Made by a program: the position numbers and the translations under genes | Shown: one piece after another, positions 17,866 to 27,457 of the stretch | Layout: every line of letters starts with the position of its first letter | Position numbering within the stretch: the first letter of the stretch is position 1 | Notes under the pieces: generated by a model | Database searches by the model: none | Told to the model about the DNA's origin: nothing | Seen by the model: the letters and a program-made list of their open reading frames with translations, nothing else | NCBI RefSeq assembly: GCF_001940165.2 | Contig: NZ_CP135162.1 | Span: 2,137,501 to 2,201,500 of the forward strand | DNA: 64,000 nt | Reading direction: 5' to 3' | Source of the DNA: Roseburia sp. 831b | Lineage (GTDB): Bacteria > Bacillota > Clostridia > Lachnospirales > Lachnospiraceae

Positions 17866-18813
17866 ATGAGTATCTTTCGTAAAAAAAATGACACTGCTGA
17901 ACAGCATTTTGCCGTGGCACCGGGAAAACCTAATTATGTCAACCATGATGCTGCCGTAAAACAGCTTGCATCTTATCAGAAAAAACAAATGGACGCTGTC
18001 CTGAAAGAAGATTTTAAACTGACACAGGATATTAAAAATATCCGAACCGAGTTTGACTCTGTTACTGGAAATATGAGTGCTTTAGATGGCATCATCAGCA
18101 ATTTCAAGCATAATTTCCATGATTTGCTAGAAACGGTAAATCAGTACCGGGAGTACCAGTCACGCGTTCACAATTCCATTCAGACGGCACAAAACCGCGT
18201 TACTAATTTTACCCAGGAATCTTCCGAAATCAGGAACCGTTTTGACTTACTTGACAGCTCTTTTACTGAATTAGAAGAAGCTGTGGAAAATATCGGATTG
18301 TGTGCAAAAAGCATTGAAAATGTGGCTGCCCAGACAAACCTCCTTTCCTTGAACGCGAGCATTGAAGCTGCAAGAGCCGGGGAAGCCGGAAAAGGATTTG
18401 CCGTTGTTGCAACAGAAGTACAAAGCTTGTCCGGTGAAATCAAGCAGCTTGTCAATCAGGTAAATTCCAGCATTGAAATGGTAAACAAATCCATCGAAAA
18501 AATGAATCTTTCTGTTACCTCCAGCAAGGAAATGATTGTAGAAAATCTCGAAAACACAACCAAAATTGATGAAGATTTTGCTGCAATTACAGCGGAAACC
18601 GATGAGCTAGAGTCCATCAACAGCTCCATTGAATCCATGGTGACAAAATCCAACGATGAACTTGGAAATATCACAGAATTTATGGATTCCTCCAGCCAGT
18701 CTTACGCTTCCGTTGCAGCCTGCATCAAGGAGATGGAGAATAACTCCAAGACAAAGGGCATCATGTATGAGGATATCAACAATATCATCCAGCAGTTTGA
18801 GACGCTTTCGTAA
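17866..18813 (+). CDS. Cytosolic methyl-accepting chemotaxis protein
   Basis: A 315-residue chemoreceptor without membrane segments. It has an N-terminal coiled coil and the signalling tip [19 protein letters not shown] (about residue 160) followed by [15 protein letters not shown]. It has no sensing domain of its own, consistent with taking its signal from the FIST protein encoded just upstream. An ATG 12 bases earlier is in frame, but it directly abuts AAAGGA, so the later start is preferred. Confidence 0.9.
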   Translation: MSIFRKKNDTAEQHFAVAPGKPNYVNHDAAVKQLASYQKKQMDAVLKEDFKLTQDIKNIRTEFDSVTGNMSALDGIISNFKHNFHDLLETVNQYREYQSRVHNSIQTAQNRVTNFTQESSEIRNRFDLLDSSFTELEEAVENIGLCAKSIENVAAQTNLLSLNASIEAARAGEAGKGFAVVATEVQSLSGEIKQLVNQVNSSIEMVNKSIEKMNLSVTSSKEMIVENLENTTKIDEDFAAITAETDELESINSSIESMVTKSNDELGNITEFMDSSSQSYASVAACIKEMENNSKTKGIMYEDINNIIQQFETLS

Positions 18814-18820
18814 CAACACG

Positions 18821-18876
18821 AAAAAAGAGTTTTTGCACCATCTGACTTCACTCAGTCGTGCAAAAACTCCTTTTTT
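18821..18876. terminator. Bidirectional terminator between convergent units
   Basis: GAGTTTTTGCAC (18827-18838) pairs with GTGCAAAAACTC (18858-18869), with an inner GACT/AGTC stem, flanked by six A on the left and six T on the right. It serves the FIST-receptor operon from the left and the DUF4230 gene from the right. Confidence 0.9.
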
Positions 18877-18894
18877 ATCTATTCTGTTTCTATC

Positions 18895-19566
18895 CTATTC
18901 CGCCTCTTCAAATTCAACCGTATAACCGGATTCCTCCGTCACATCATTTTGAATCAGGTGCTCAATCATTTCTTTTGCATTTTGGGATGCTTTTTCCAGG
19001 ATGCCTTGATCTATTGCACGCTGCTCCATGTCATCCTTGCTGACAGCATCAAAACTTTTTACATCCTCCACCTTGATGGAATTGAACAATCCGTCTTTTT
19101 CATCTAAAACCTCGACACTGTCATCATCGATATCATTCGATAAAATCTTAGCTTTTGGAAGTTTGACCACAATTTTCTTTTCCGTATCGTCTGCCTCTTC
19201 CGTTACCTGAGTGATATCCACGCCTGCCTTAATGACGCCATCCCATTTTACAACAAATGATTTTGTGGTAAATTCGAATGGAAGTTCTTTTCCAAATAAT
19301 TTCTTCGGATCTTCAAACTTTGCCGCATCCGTATATAGGTATTCCACCGTGGCAAGTTCCCCTATGTCCTGAATCTCTGCATTTATGACACTGATATCAA
19401 CTTGTTTGGATGCTTCCTCATAAACGGCAACCGGGTCGGATAATCGGTCCACTTCCCCTTCTAATTTCTTTATCTTTACGGTGGAATAAGCAATAAAGAT
19501 AACCGCCGCTGCTAAAACAAGCAGCCATACGAGAAACTTCATTTTTCTTTTCTTATACTTTATCAT
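18895..19566 (-). CDS. DUF4230 membrane-anchored protein
   Basis: A 223-residue protein with one N-terminal membrane helix (about residues 8-28 from MIKYKKRK) and an outer domain of the DUF4230 type, containing TTKSFVVKWDGVIKAGVDIT and the C-terminal helix NAKEMIEHLIQND. The ATG at 19566 follows AGGAG and lies 5 bases after the LysR stop, so the two may be cotranscribed. Function unknown. Confidence 0.8.
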   Translation of the reverse strand: MIKYKKRKMKFLVWLLVLAAAVIFIAYSTVKIKKLEGEVDRLSDPVAVYEEASKQVDISVINAEIQDIGELATVEYLYTDAAKFEDPKKLFGKELPFEFTTKSFVVKWDGVIKAGVDITQVTEEADDTEKKIVVKLPKAKILSNDIDDDSVEVLDEKDGLFNSIKVEDVKSFDAVSKDDMEQRAIDQGILEKASQNAKEMIEHLIQNDVTEESGYTVEFEEAE

Positions 19567-19571
19567 CACAT

Positions 19572-20444
19572 CTAATCTCCTCTTTTGTTTTCTCTTTTCC
19601 AATACCGGAAAAATGCCTCCTCCTGTTCCGACCGGATGCCATATTTTCTTCTCGCTATGTAGAATTTTGACTTCCAGGTCGATGTCTGTACCGGAATTGT
19701 CACGATATTATGAAGACGTACGATATCCATGTACGGCAAAACCGAAATACCAAAGCCGTTCTCCACCAGCCCCGTGACAACCTCAATTTCTTCTGCCGAG
19801 CACACCGGTTTTACCTTGATTCCTTCCTCCGCGAAAATCTGTTCCTGTAAGGAGCGAAAACCGCTCGTTTTGGAAAACATAATCTGTGGATATTTTGCCA
19901 CCTCTTTTAAAGAAACCGTATCTCTTTTTTCAAGCGGATGTCCTTTTGGCACCACTGCTGCAATATACGATTCTAAAATCGGATAATACTCTAAATCCTC
20001 TGATTTTAAAAGATCTGAACAAAAGCCAATGTCATATTTTCCGTTCAAAAGCCCTTCCGCAATCTCCGGTGTCATGCGGTTATAAACGATAAACGGAAAT
20101 GTTGCGCCAAATTCCCGCAGCATCCGCGGAATCGTTCCCGGTGCCAGCGGATACACGGTACCAATCCGCACCGTTTTCTCCTGATTCTTAAGTCCTGCTG
20201 CCCGCTCCTCCATCCGTAAATAAGCGTCAAGAATCTCCTCCACATCCTGCATCAATTCTTTTCCATATTGGCTCAGGCTCACATTTCGTCCCTCTCTTAA
20301 GAAAAGTGGAACTCCATACTCCTCCTCAAGTGTCTTGATTGCATGACTAAGACCCGGCTGTGAAATGTTAAGCGCCTTCGCCGCTTTTCCATAATGCTGC
20401 ACCTTCGCCAGCTCTGCAAAATATTTCAAATATTCAATATTCAT
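19572..20444 (-). CDS. LysR-family transcriptional regulator
   Basis: A 290-residue LTTR. The N-terminal helix-turn-helix contains KVQHYGKAAKALNISQPGLSHAIKTLEEEYG, and the effector-binding domain runs from about residue 90. It is divergent from the YczE-like gene at 20683, the classic layout for regulating that neighbour. The DUF4230 gene follows directly on the same strand. The effector is unknown. Confidence 0.9.
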   Translation of the reverse strand: MNIEYLKYFAELAKVQHYGKAAKALNISQPGLSHAIKTLEEEYGVPLFLREGRNVSLSQYGKELMQDVEEILDAYLRMEERAAGLKNQEKTVRIGTVYPLAPGTIPRMLREFGATFPFIVYNRMTPEIAEGLLNGKYDIGFCSDLLKSEDLEYYPILESYIAAVVPKGHPLEKRDTVSLKEVAKYPQIMFSKTSGFRSLQEQIFAEEGIKVKPVCSAEEIEVVTGLVENGFGISVLPYMDIVRLHNIVTIPVQTSTWKSKFYIARRKYGIRSEQEEAFFRYWKRENKRGD

Positions 20445-20602
20445 CTGCTTCCTCTGCCTTCATTCCAGCGTTCGTTCTTGATATTACAATTTCCTCTAAA
20501 ATTGTTTCTTTTTTCATTCTATCATGTTTCATTCAATTTTAGAATCAATTTATTCAAAATAATCATTTGTTTTTATCAATCGTATTCCATATAATAAATA
20601 GC

Positions 20603-20630
20603 GTTTCAAATATATATCGGATTTCGAAAC
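20603..20630. promoter_or_regulatory. Possible LysR operator
   Basis: GTTTCAAAT (20603-20611) and ATTTCGAAAC (20621-20630) form an imperfect inverted repeat in the divergent spacer, of the size LTTRs bind. The rest of 20445-20682 is AT-rich spacer. Confidence 0.35.
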
Positions 20631-20682
20631 TACAATTTACAGTTTTTCATGTTATCTATCAGGAAAGAAGGATATTTTACTT

Positions 20683-21354
20683 ATGAATACAAAAAGATTT
20701 TACCTTGCCGGAGAGGCAGCTCTTTTGATTGTTTTACTGATTAATTCACTTGGCGTGGATTTGATGTCCAAAAGCGGATTTGGAATTTCAACCATTTCCT
20801 CTGTGCCACTCATCTTTAGCACTGCCTTCCCGGTTTTCAGTTTTGGCACATGGAATTACATTTTTCAGACTCTTTTGGTTATCACACTGATGATTCTAAA
20901 ACGTTCTTTTTGCCCCGGCTACCTGTTCTCTTTCGTAGTCGGACTTGGATTTGGAAAAATGATTGACGTACACAACGCATGGCTTGGGGCTTTGCCAAAC
21001 TCCTTACCATTCCATACTTTCTACTTTATTGCAGGATTTCTCTTAGTATGTTTTGGTATCTGCCTTGCAAACAACTGTATGCTCCCAATTATTCCCACAG
21101 ACATTTTCCCTCGTGACCTGTCTGAGATTTTAAAGAAGAATTATAAAAAAATAAAAACCACCTTCGACCTTTGCTGCCTGACAACAACCGTCATTCTGTC
21201 CCTTACAATCCTTCACAAATTTTACGGAATCGGCGTTGGCACTGTTTTCTGTGCATTTTTAACCGGTAAAACGGTTTCCGTTGTCCAGAACTTCATCGGC
21301 AAACATGTGGAATTCTACCGCATTACAGGAAACAGGAACGTGCATTTTAGTTAA
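20683..21354 (+). CDS. YczE/DUF6198-type membrane protein
   Basis: A 223-residue integral membrane protein with five hydrophobic helices. Typical YczE-family segments are KSGFGISTISSVPLIFS, the FSFVVGLGFGKMIDV helix start and IIPTDIFPRDLSE. The family has no established transport activity; some members lie beside nonribosomal peptide or drug genes. It is divergent from a LysR gene that probably controls it. A short hairpin (21361-21381) follows. Confidence 0.82.
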   Translation: MNTKRFYLAGEAALLIVLLINSLGVDLMSKSGFGISTISSVPLIFSTAFPVFSFGTWNYIFQTLLVITLMILKRSFCPGYLFSFVVGLGFGKMIDVHNAWLGALPNSLPFHTFYFIAGFLLVCFGICLANNCMLPIIPTDIFPRDLSEILKKNYKKIKTTFDLCCLTTTVILSLTILHKFYGIGVGTVFCAFLTGKTVSVVQNFIGKHVEFYRITGNRNVHFS

Positions 21355-21378
21355 AGCTGCTAGGAAAGTAACTTTTTC

Positions 21379-22761
21379 CTAACCAATGGAAAAAATCACC
21401 TTTGCCCCCTTTTCTCCATTGGTTAAAACCAGCTCTCCGTGATGTTTTTTTGCAATCTGCTCCACAATATAAAGTCCCATTCCATAATGGCCATCCATGC
21501 TTCTCTCGTTCTTCGCACGATAGAACTTCGTCTTAGCATATTTTAAATCTTCTGCGGAAAATCCGGCTCCTTCATCTTCCACAGATACCGACCATATCCC
21601 CTTCTCCACACACGAAGCCAGATAAATGTTTCCACCTTCTTTGGAAAACTGGACGGCATTATCCACAAGATTTAATAATGCACGCATGCATTGCTGTCGA
21701 TCCAGTCGCATCCTGGTGCCACTCGGATGATAATCAAGGACAGCCTGAATATGTTTCACCTTACATAACTGCTTTGCCTGTTCCACAAACTCTGACCAAA
21801 AATTGTCAATCACCGTCTGCTCCATCTTCACTTCAAACTCATTTCCCTTGGAAATTTCCAAAAGATCCACCACGTAATTTTGAATTCTTTCCACATTACC
21901 GGAAATCGAATTTAGATAATCGGATTGTTCCTCCTCTAATTCTGTCTCTGCGAGCAGTTCTGCATTTCCACGAATAATGGTGAGCGGCGTCTTGATGTCG
22001 TGGGCAAGTGCTCCCATCTGTTCCTTTTGCATCTGTTGCAGCTGCCACTGGTTTTGCAACGACTCTTTTAAATCATCGCGAAGGTCTTTCAGCGAATCCA
22101 CAACCGTGTCTAATTCCTTTACACCCGTATAGGAAATCTCAAATTCCAGCTCCCGTTCCTTAATCTGATCCGCCATCTGTTTCATTGTCTCAATTTTTTC
22201 AGAAAGCTTTTTCGCCATTTTGACAGACTCCGCTAAGATTCCTCCTAACACCAAGACCAGGTACAGTGGAATCGCGATGCGTTCTATATGTGGAAATACG
22301 CTTCGTAGAACATCAGACGAAAACTCTGCATAGACATAACAGGAAAATACATATGTTTTTTCAGATGTTCTCAAAATGCGAATCTGTTTTTTATTGCTAT
22401 TTTGTGATAGGGTTTCCGATTGTGAATCTTTTAACAATGCCACAGCACTCTTTCTATCCTTATTCGAAAGCGTTGACTGCAACACATTTTTATCGGAGTC
22501 AAGTACCGCATAGCTGATTTCTTTTGGAATCTCCCCCATATCCAGCGTCCCATTTTTTTGAATGGATTCCATGTACTGATCCACCTTCTTTGGATAATAA
22601 TCCGCTGGCAGAAATAAATGATTGATAATCCCAATTGCCCATAACGCTACGTACCCAATTGTAATTACCACAACACAGACCGCTACCTTTATCAGATAGG
22701 TCAGAAACAGCTGGCGAAGAGACATCCCGGAACGTTTCCGATTCTTTTTTCTTATTTCCAC
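21379..22761 (-). CDS. Sensor histidine kinase of a lantibiotic-immunity-like cluster
   Basis: A 460-residue kinase with two membrane helices (about residues 18-45 and 160-180) around an extracytoplasmic sensor. A HAMP-like linker leads to HisKA (GALAHDIKTPLTIIRGN, phospho-His) and HATPase (LVDNAVQF N-box, DEGAGFS and GMGLYIVEQ G-boxes). Its start overlaps the response regulator by 10 bases. It probably detects a cell-envelope peptide and switches on the ABC genes upstream. Confidence 0.92.
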   Translation of the reverse strand: MEIRKKNRKRSGMSLRQLFLTYLIKVAVCVVVITIGYVALWAIGIINHLFLPADYYPKKVDQYMESIQKNGTLDMGEIPKEISYAVLDSDKNVLQSTLSNKDRKSAVALLKDSQSETLSQNSNKKQIRILRTSEKTYVFSCYVYAEFSSDVLRSVFPHIERIAIPLYLVLVLGGILAESVKMAKKLSEKIETMKQMADQIKERELEFEISYTGVKELDTVVDSLKDLRDDLKESLQNQWQLQQMQKEQMGALAHDIKTPLTIIRGNAELLAETELEEEQSDYLNSISGNVERIQNYVVDLLEISKGNEFEVKMEQTVIDNFWSEFVEQAKQLCKVKHIQAVLDYHPSGTRMRLDRQQCMRALLNLVDNAVQFSKEGGNIYLASCVEKGIWSVSVEDEGAGFSAEDLKYAKTKFYRAKNERSMDGHYGMGLYIVEQIAKKHHGELVLTNGEKGAKVIFSIG

Positions 22762-23417
22762 TTATATCCTACCCCCCACACGGTTTCAATGGAATTCAAT
22801 CCAAATGTCGCTAACTTTTTTCGAATATTTTTGATGTGCTCCGTAATTGCAGACTCATCGCTCTCGCCTTCATACCCAAAAACATGCTCATAAATCTGTT
22901 CCTTGCTATAAACCTGCCCGTGATGTCTGGCAAGAAACAGCGAAATCTGATACTCGCTTTTGGTAAATGGAATCCTGGTATGTTCCACATACGCTTCCTC
23001 TTTTTGCAGGAAAAAACGGACACCGTCCACTACCAGGCTCTGTGTGTGTTCTCTGGTCTCTCTTCTAATGTGCGCGTTCACCCTAGCCCGCAATTCCTGA
23101 ATGGAAAATGGTTTCCTGATATAATCATCTGCCCCTAGCGAAAATCCAAATGTGACATCCTCCTCCATACTCTTAGCCGTCAGAAAAAGAATCGGACAAT
23201 CCACAATATCCCGAATTTTGGAACATACCTCAAATCCATCTGTGCCCGGCATCATCACGTCAAGCAAAATCAAATCATACCAGCCAAGAGCATCCAGCGG
23301 TATCTGTGCCGAATCTGATATTACCGTCACCTCATGACCGTCCTTTTGTAATGCTTGTTTTATGATTTTTAAAATCTCTGGTTCATCATCCACTGCAAGG
23401 ATTTTCGACATCTGCAT
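22752..23417 (-). CDS. OmpR/PhoB-family response regulator
   Basis: 221 residues: a receiver domain with phospho-acceptor Asp in DLILLDVMMPG and Lys in IRKPF, then a winged-helix DNA-binding domain ending VWGVGYKWK. It lies between the permease genes and its kinase in one operon. The likely targets are the 11-base-spaced repeats upstream of the first gene (25711-25743). Confidence 0.93.
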   Translation of the reverse strand: MQMSKILAVDDEPEILKIIKQALQKDGHEVTVISDSAQIPLDALGWYDLILLDVMMPGTDGFEVCSKIRDIVDCPILFLTAKSMEEDVTFGFSLGADDYIRKPFSIQELRARVNAHIRRETREHTQSLVVDGVRFFLQKEEAYVEHTRIPFTKSEYQISLFLARHHGQVYSKEQIYEHVFGYEGESDESAITEHIKNIRKKLATFGLNSIETVWGVGYKWK

Positions 23418-23426
23418 TCTCCTTTT

Positions 23427-24182
23427 TTATTCAAACGTTTTCCTGCCTTCCCATCTTTTCACCCAGCCAAAAAACAGCAGATGGGCAAGAATCAATTCAA
23501 CTACAATTATAAATGGTAATGGTGTTATCTCATTTTGAAGAACCATTCTTAATTCCATTATCTTTTTTGTATAGGGCTGGTCAATGAAATACAACACATT
23601 TGCCCCTCTTGCTCCCATTGCAAATGGCATAAACTTCCAAATGCCGTCCCCTAGCCCTGTTAAAAATACCATACTCATCACAGTCTCACAGATTCCGGCA
23701 AGCAAATTGATGCTGTTGCCCAAACATAAGAACAGGAAACTATGAAAGATATAAATTATTATATTCGAAAACATCACAATGGAAAAGATACCAATCAGAC
23801 ATTTTATAGAGGCACCTTTTCCAACAATAACTTCAAACAATCCCATAAGGATAAGTTCTGCCATCATTCCCATACCATTCAAAAGCAGCAGTTTTGCCAA
23901 CACGGCGCTTTCCCGATTCACCGCAGATAACATATTGAAAAAATTATTTTCTTCTTCCTTCTTGAAAATCAGGTTCACCACCAATGAAATCATAAAGGGA
24001 AACGCTGCCTGCATCAAAACATAATAGTTCACAAACTGCTCTTGTAGGGAAAACTGTCTTACATGAAAGTATTCCAATATTAACGCAGCTGCAAATATGG
24101 GGGCAACAACATGGATTGGAAAAAAGATTCCTCTTTTATTTTTTATCAGTTCACTCCGAATATTGTTTTTCAAATGCTTCAT
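23427..24182 (-). CDS. ABC-2 permease, lantibiotic-immunity type (LanG/MutG-like)
   Basis: A 251-residue permease with about six membrane helices, starting MKHLKNNIRSELIKNKRG. It resembles the second permease of LanFEG self-protection transporters. The order ATPase, permease, permease, regulator, kinase on one strand is typical of antimicrobial-peptide detoxification modules. No lantibiotic precursor or modifying enzyme lies nearby, so it probably protects against peptides made by neighbours. Confidence 0.8.
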   Translation of the reverse strand: MKHLKNNIRSELIKNKRGIFFPIHVVAPIFAAALILEYFHVRQFSLQEQFVNYYVLMQAAFPFMISLVVNLIFKKEEENNFFNMLSAVNRESAVLAKLLLLNGMGMMAELILMGLFEVIVGKGASIKCLIGIFSIVMFSNIIIYIFHSFLFLCLGNSINLLAGICETVMSMVFLTGLGDGIWKFMPFAMGARGANVLYFIDQPYTKKIMELRMVLQNEITPLPFIIVVELILAHLLFFGWVKRWEGRKTFE

Positions 24183-24201
24183 AACAAAAATCTCCTACTT
24201 T

Positions 24202-24930
24202 TTATTGGCAATCTCTTTTTGCAAGCTTTCCCGTTATCCATGCAAAAAGGAAACATAAAATCATCGACAATAGCACAAGCACCGCAATGGCAGTATTCGA
24301 AATAATAAAAGCCTTACCTGCCTCATCGACCCAAAGTCCATTTACCATAATGCCAAGTACCTGATACATTGCTCTATTGCACCAGGTCATCGGGAAAAGA
24401 TACCAATATGGCTTTTCCACGAAACCAGCTCCTATTAACAATGAGATAACGCTTACTAACATCACAACAATCACATTGTATTTTTTTGCAAGAAACATAT
24501 AGATGGGTATTTTATAAAGAGATAACAGGCTCATCACAACGGCCGCCACAATCATCTGACCGAATCCAAATTCCAAGCTATGATAAATGGAATTCGTGGC
24601 CACTATCAAAATTACAACGAGCAGGGCACTCACGGTTGCATACCAGGCAGCCAGAAAGATTTTTGCTGTCCAATATTTTTCAAAGGAGACCGGCGACGCC
24701 AGAATGTTCCGGTAATCCAGTTTCTTTTTCTCTTTTTCCTGAATCTGGCTACAAATAATTGCAATCACAACGCTAAAAATAAAAACATACCACCAATTCA
24801 TTGCCACACTGTAAAAAAGTACCCCCGCAAATACGGAAAGTACCATATTGACAAGAGGTGCAATCGCTACAAGTCTTTTTCCCATGGTTCTTTTCATTTT
24901 CAAATTCTCTGTATACAATAAATTACGCAT
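24202..24930 (-). CDS. ABC-2 permease, lantibiotic-immunity type (LanE-like)
   Basis: A 242-residue permease with about six hydrophobic helices and the N-terminal ENLKMKRTMGKRLVAIAPL segment common to LanE proteins. Its start overlaps the end of the ATPase gene by 8 bases. It pairs with the other permease to form the membrane part of the exporter. Confidence 0.8.
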   Translation of the reverse strand: MRNLLYTENLKMKRTMGKRLVAIAPLVNMVLSVFAGVLFYSVAMNWWYVFIFSVVIAIICSQIQEKEKKKLDYRNILASPVSFEKYWTAKIFLAAWYATVSALLVVILIVATNSIYHSLEFGFGQMIVAAVVMSLLSLYKIPIYMFLAKKYNVIVVMLVSVISLLIGAGFVEKPYWYLFPMTWCNRAMYQVLGIMVNGLWVDEAGKAFIISNTAIAVLVLLSMILCFLFAWITGKLAKRDCQ

Positions 24931-25630
24931 GGCTCTTTGCTCCCTCCTTGACGATGTCTAAAAACAACTGCTCAAGATTCTGCCCTTGATGATTTGCCTC
25001 TTGATATCTTAATTCCCCATCCATAATAATGCCGATATCATCCGCAATTTGTTCCACCTCCGACAAAATATGGCTGGAAAGAATCACTGTAATGCCATGC
25101 TCGGTGAAAGAGCGAATCAGCTGACGTAACTCCTGGATTCCCAATGGGTCTAATCCATTCGTCGGTTCATCCAAAATCAAAAGACTTGGCTCATTTAACA
25201 GGGAAAGTGCTATTCCTAGCCGTTGTTTCATTCCAAGGGAAAATTCCTTAGCCCTCTTTTTCCCGGTATTCTTAAGCCCCACAACTTTTAAAACCTCCGG
25301 TATTCTACTCTTTTCAAGCCCCAATGCGCTCACTTGAACCAGCAAATTTTCCTCTGCTGTCAGATTGTCATAAAGTGGCGGATTTTCAATCAAGGCAGAA
25401 ATTTTCCACAAATCATTTCTGCTCCATTTATGTCCATCAAAAGAAATCTCCCCTTTTGTAGGCGTCAAAATACCCGTAAGCATCTTTAGCGTTGTTGATT
25501 TTCCTGCTCCGTTCGGCCCTAACATGCCATAAACTGTATTTTTCCTGACACGAAGATTTACCCCCTTTACCGCCGTATTCTTCTTAAAAATCTTGGTAAG
25601 GTTGTTTGTTTCCAATAAAATTTCACTCAT
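24923..25630 (-). CDS. ABC transporter ATP-binding protein (LanF-like)
   Basis: A 235-residue ATPase with Walker A GPNGAGKST, signature FSLGMKQRLG, Walker B LLILDEPTNGLDPLG and H-loop LSSHILSEVEQIAD. It matches the lantibiotic-protection group (SpaF/MutF-like, BcrA superfamily). It is the first gene of the five-gene operon; the ATG has an upstream AGAGG. Confidence 0.92.
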   Translation of the reverse strand: MSEILLETNNLTKIFKKNTAVKGVNLRVRKNTVYGMLGPNGAGKSTTLKMLTGILTPTKGEISFDGHKWSRNDLWKISALIENPPLYDNLTAEENLLVQVSALGLEKSRIPEVLKVVGLKNTGKKRAKEFSLGMKQRLGIALSLLNEPSLLILDEPTNGLDPLGIQELRQLIRSFTEHGITVILSSHILSEVEQIADDIGIIMDGELRYQEANHQGQNLEQLFLDIVKEGAKSHA

Positions 25631-25710
25631 TATTTTTCCTCTCTTTCCTCTTCATCCTCTTTTTCGTTTCTAAAATTCAGGTGAAGAATCTTGGATGTTC
25701 TATTTTCATG

Positions 25711-25743
25711 ATAAAGGGAATTTATAAGGAAATGATAAGGAAA
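25711..25743. promoter_or_regulatory. Direct repeats upstream of the LanF-like operon
   Basis: ATAAGGAAA at 25724-25732 and 25735-25743 (11 bases apart) and a related ATAAAGGGAA at 25711-25720. One-turn spacing suits an OmpR-type dimer. The repeats lie 80-115 bases before the operon's first start codon. Confidence 0.5.
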
Positions 25744-25776
25744 CGTAAATTTTATTATGAAAATTGGGGGAGCAAA

Positions 25777-25804
25777 AAAAGAAGCCCTTTGACAGGCTTC
25801 TTTT
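25777..25804 (-). terminator. Terminator of the FUSC-like gene
   Basis: AAAAGAAGCC (25777-25786) pairs with GGCTTCTTTT (25795-25804); the minus strand continues into T. It lies 4 bases past the stop. Confidence 0.85.
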
Positions 25805-25807
25805 CCT

Positions 25808-26800
25808 CTATGCAAATCTTCGTACACGAACACGATCCACACATTTATTTAAAATAACCGTATAAAACGATGCAGCAACATTAATACCCACACGAAGCGC
25901 CACTGCCATCGGCATGCCAAACAGTGATGATGCAATCGCAAGTGCACCAAACGTATTAAACGCTGTCTGCCACTTGTAACCCGCAGAATAACCGACGCCA
26001 ATTCCACCGATAATGCCAATCATGCTATACATGGATTCTGGTAAAACCAGATACAACACAATGAAAAGTGCACAACCCACGATATTGAACAATCCTCTGT
26101 CTTTTGCTCTCGGTGCACAGTCTTTTGTAAAAGGCAGACAAACTGACATACAGGCAATTCCCGCCCACATAGCACGTGGCAAGCCAAGCAGTGTCACAAT
26201 AAGCATGGCACTCGACACAAGAAATGTTAATTTTACATACCACAGATTTCTGGCGGAACAGATATCAAATTCCCGGAACAAATCCAAAAATGTTCTACGA
26301 TATAGCCGGTTCTTCTGATTTTTGTAAAAAACGGCCATGCAAATTACCATACCCACCAATAATCCAATCAAACGCATCTGATAGGCATGTCCATTCACAT
26401 CATATCCATACAGCAACAGGTATCCAAGTACAAATGTCGAGTGATTATACATAATTACATTGTGACATCCCAAAATCATCAGCAGGAAAATGCAAAATGC
26501 ATTTACCACAAATGCACCAAACGGTGGCAGACTATTTGCCAGACGCGGTCCCGCCATCAAAATTGCAAAAATTCCCGCTATGGAAATCAATCCATGCGTT
26601 GTCCTAATTCCAAAATCTGCCTGTCTTTGCACAAGAAGTGCTAATAAGACAGTTACAGCAACAACACTGTTCTCATTTCCGGTCCATTTACTATATAAGG
26701 TCACCACGGCAACACAAAACGCCATAACCAGATATACTTTGAAGTTGTATATCAGGATGTGGCGTCTTTTTTCTTTTTTGTCGGTCGTGCTTCGAATCAA
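25808..26800 (-). CDS. FUSC-family membrane protein
   Basis: A 330-residue integral membrane protein with about nine to ten helices and a duplicated FUSC-type half, resembling aromatic-acid or fusaric-acid exporters. The only start near the family's usual N-terminus is TTG at 26800, with no clear ribosome site. The bases before it belong to the truncated DUF2971 gene. The native 5' end may therefore have been replaced by a recombination junction; an internal Met (residue 26) is the fallback start. Confidence 0.75.
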   Translation of the reverse strand: MIRSTTDKKEKRRHILIYNFKVYLVMAFCVAVVTLYSKWTGNENSVVAVTVLLALLVQRQADFGIRTTHGLISIAGIFAILMAGPRLANSLPPFGAFVVNAFCIFLLMILGCHNVIMYNHSTFVLGYLLLYGYDVNGHAYQMRLIGLLVGMVICMAVFYKNQKNRLYRRTFLDLFREFDICSARNLWYVKLTFLVSSAMLIVTLLGLPRAMWAGIACMSVCLPFTKDCAPRAKDRGLFNIVGCALFIVLYLVLPESMYSMIGIIGGIGVGYSAGYKWQTAFNTFGALAIASSLFGMPMAVALRVGINVAASFYTVILNKCVDRVRVRRFA

Positions 26801-27348
26801 CTGCTTCGAGCCGACTTCAACCTATAATTTGGGCTGAACTCTAACGCTACGTGCCCAACACCTTTATATTCAAGTTTTGCAATATTATCCTTCACTATAT
26901 CTCTGACATATGCTTCTGTATCATTGTAAATAACCTTACCAAACGCAATATGATATGGACTAATTGAATTTAATTCTTCAAGTATCTTTTTATCAAATCC
27001 TATAGCAAGACCTTTTCCGTTTTGTGCATACCCTCTCCATTGGCTTAACTGATCTTCACTTTCTGAAAAACAAACACCAAATGTTCTAGTTGAAAAATTA
27101 CTTTCTACTCCATTATCATACCAAACTTTCCATGCTTCTAACGCTTGCGTATCATTACATAAGTATTCTTTTATCTTTTCATTTACGCTTTCTCTACAAG
27201 CCACACATTCTCGATAATCATTTGATTTTTCAATATCGGACAGCCATAATTTTGCATTTTTTATAATGTTGAAAAAAGTTTCTGTACTACAATAGTGGTA
27301 TAATATTTCTTTTTCATGTTTTATTCTTTTATCTGTTCTTTCTTTCAT
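26797..27348 (-). pseudogene. DUF2971 protein gene, 3'-truncated
   Basis: The 183 residues match the N-terminal two thirds of DUF2971 proteins (about 250-300 residues): LYHYCSTETFFNII, LWLSDIEKSNDYRE, FGVCFSESEDQLSQWRGYAQNGKGLAIGFD. The tail after VALEFSPNY looks random and runs into the FUSC start. DUF2971 proteins are of unknown function and often lie in defence or mobile regions. Probably non-functional. Confidence 0.7.
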
Positions 27349-27457
27349 AGAACCACATATTCTCCCATAATATAATTAGTGGTAGCTTCTAATTAGTACA
27401 CAAAAAATGAGATATTTCCTTGAAATAGTATATAATAAGCAAGAGGATTAACTCATT

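Noticed and set aside
21381..21426. Inverted repeat AACCAATGG/CCATTGGTT as a terminator
   Set aside because: It lies inside the last codons of the histidine kinase with a 28-base loop and no T-run; likely chance.
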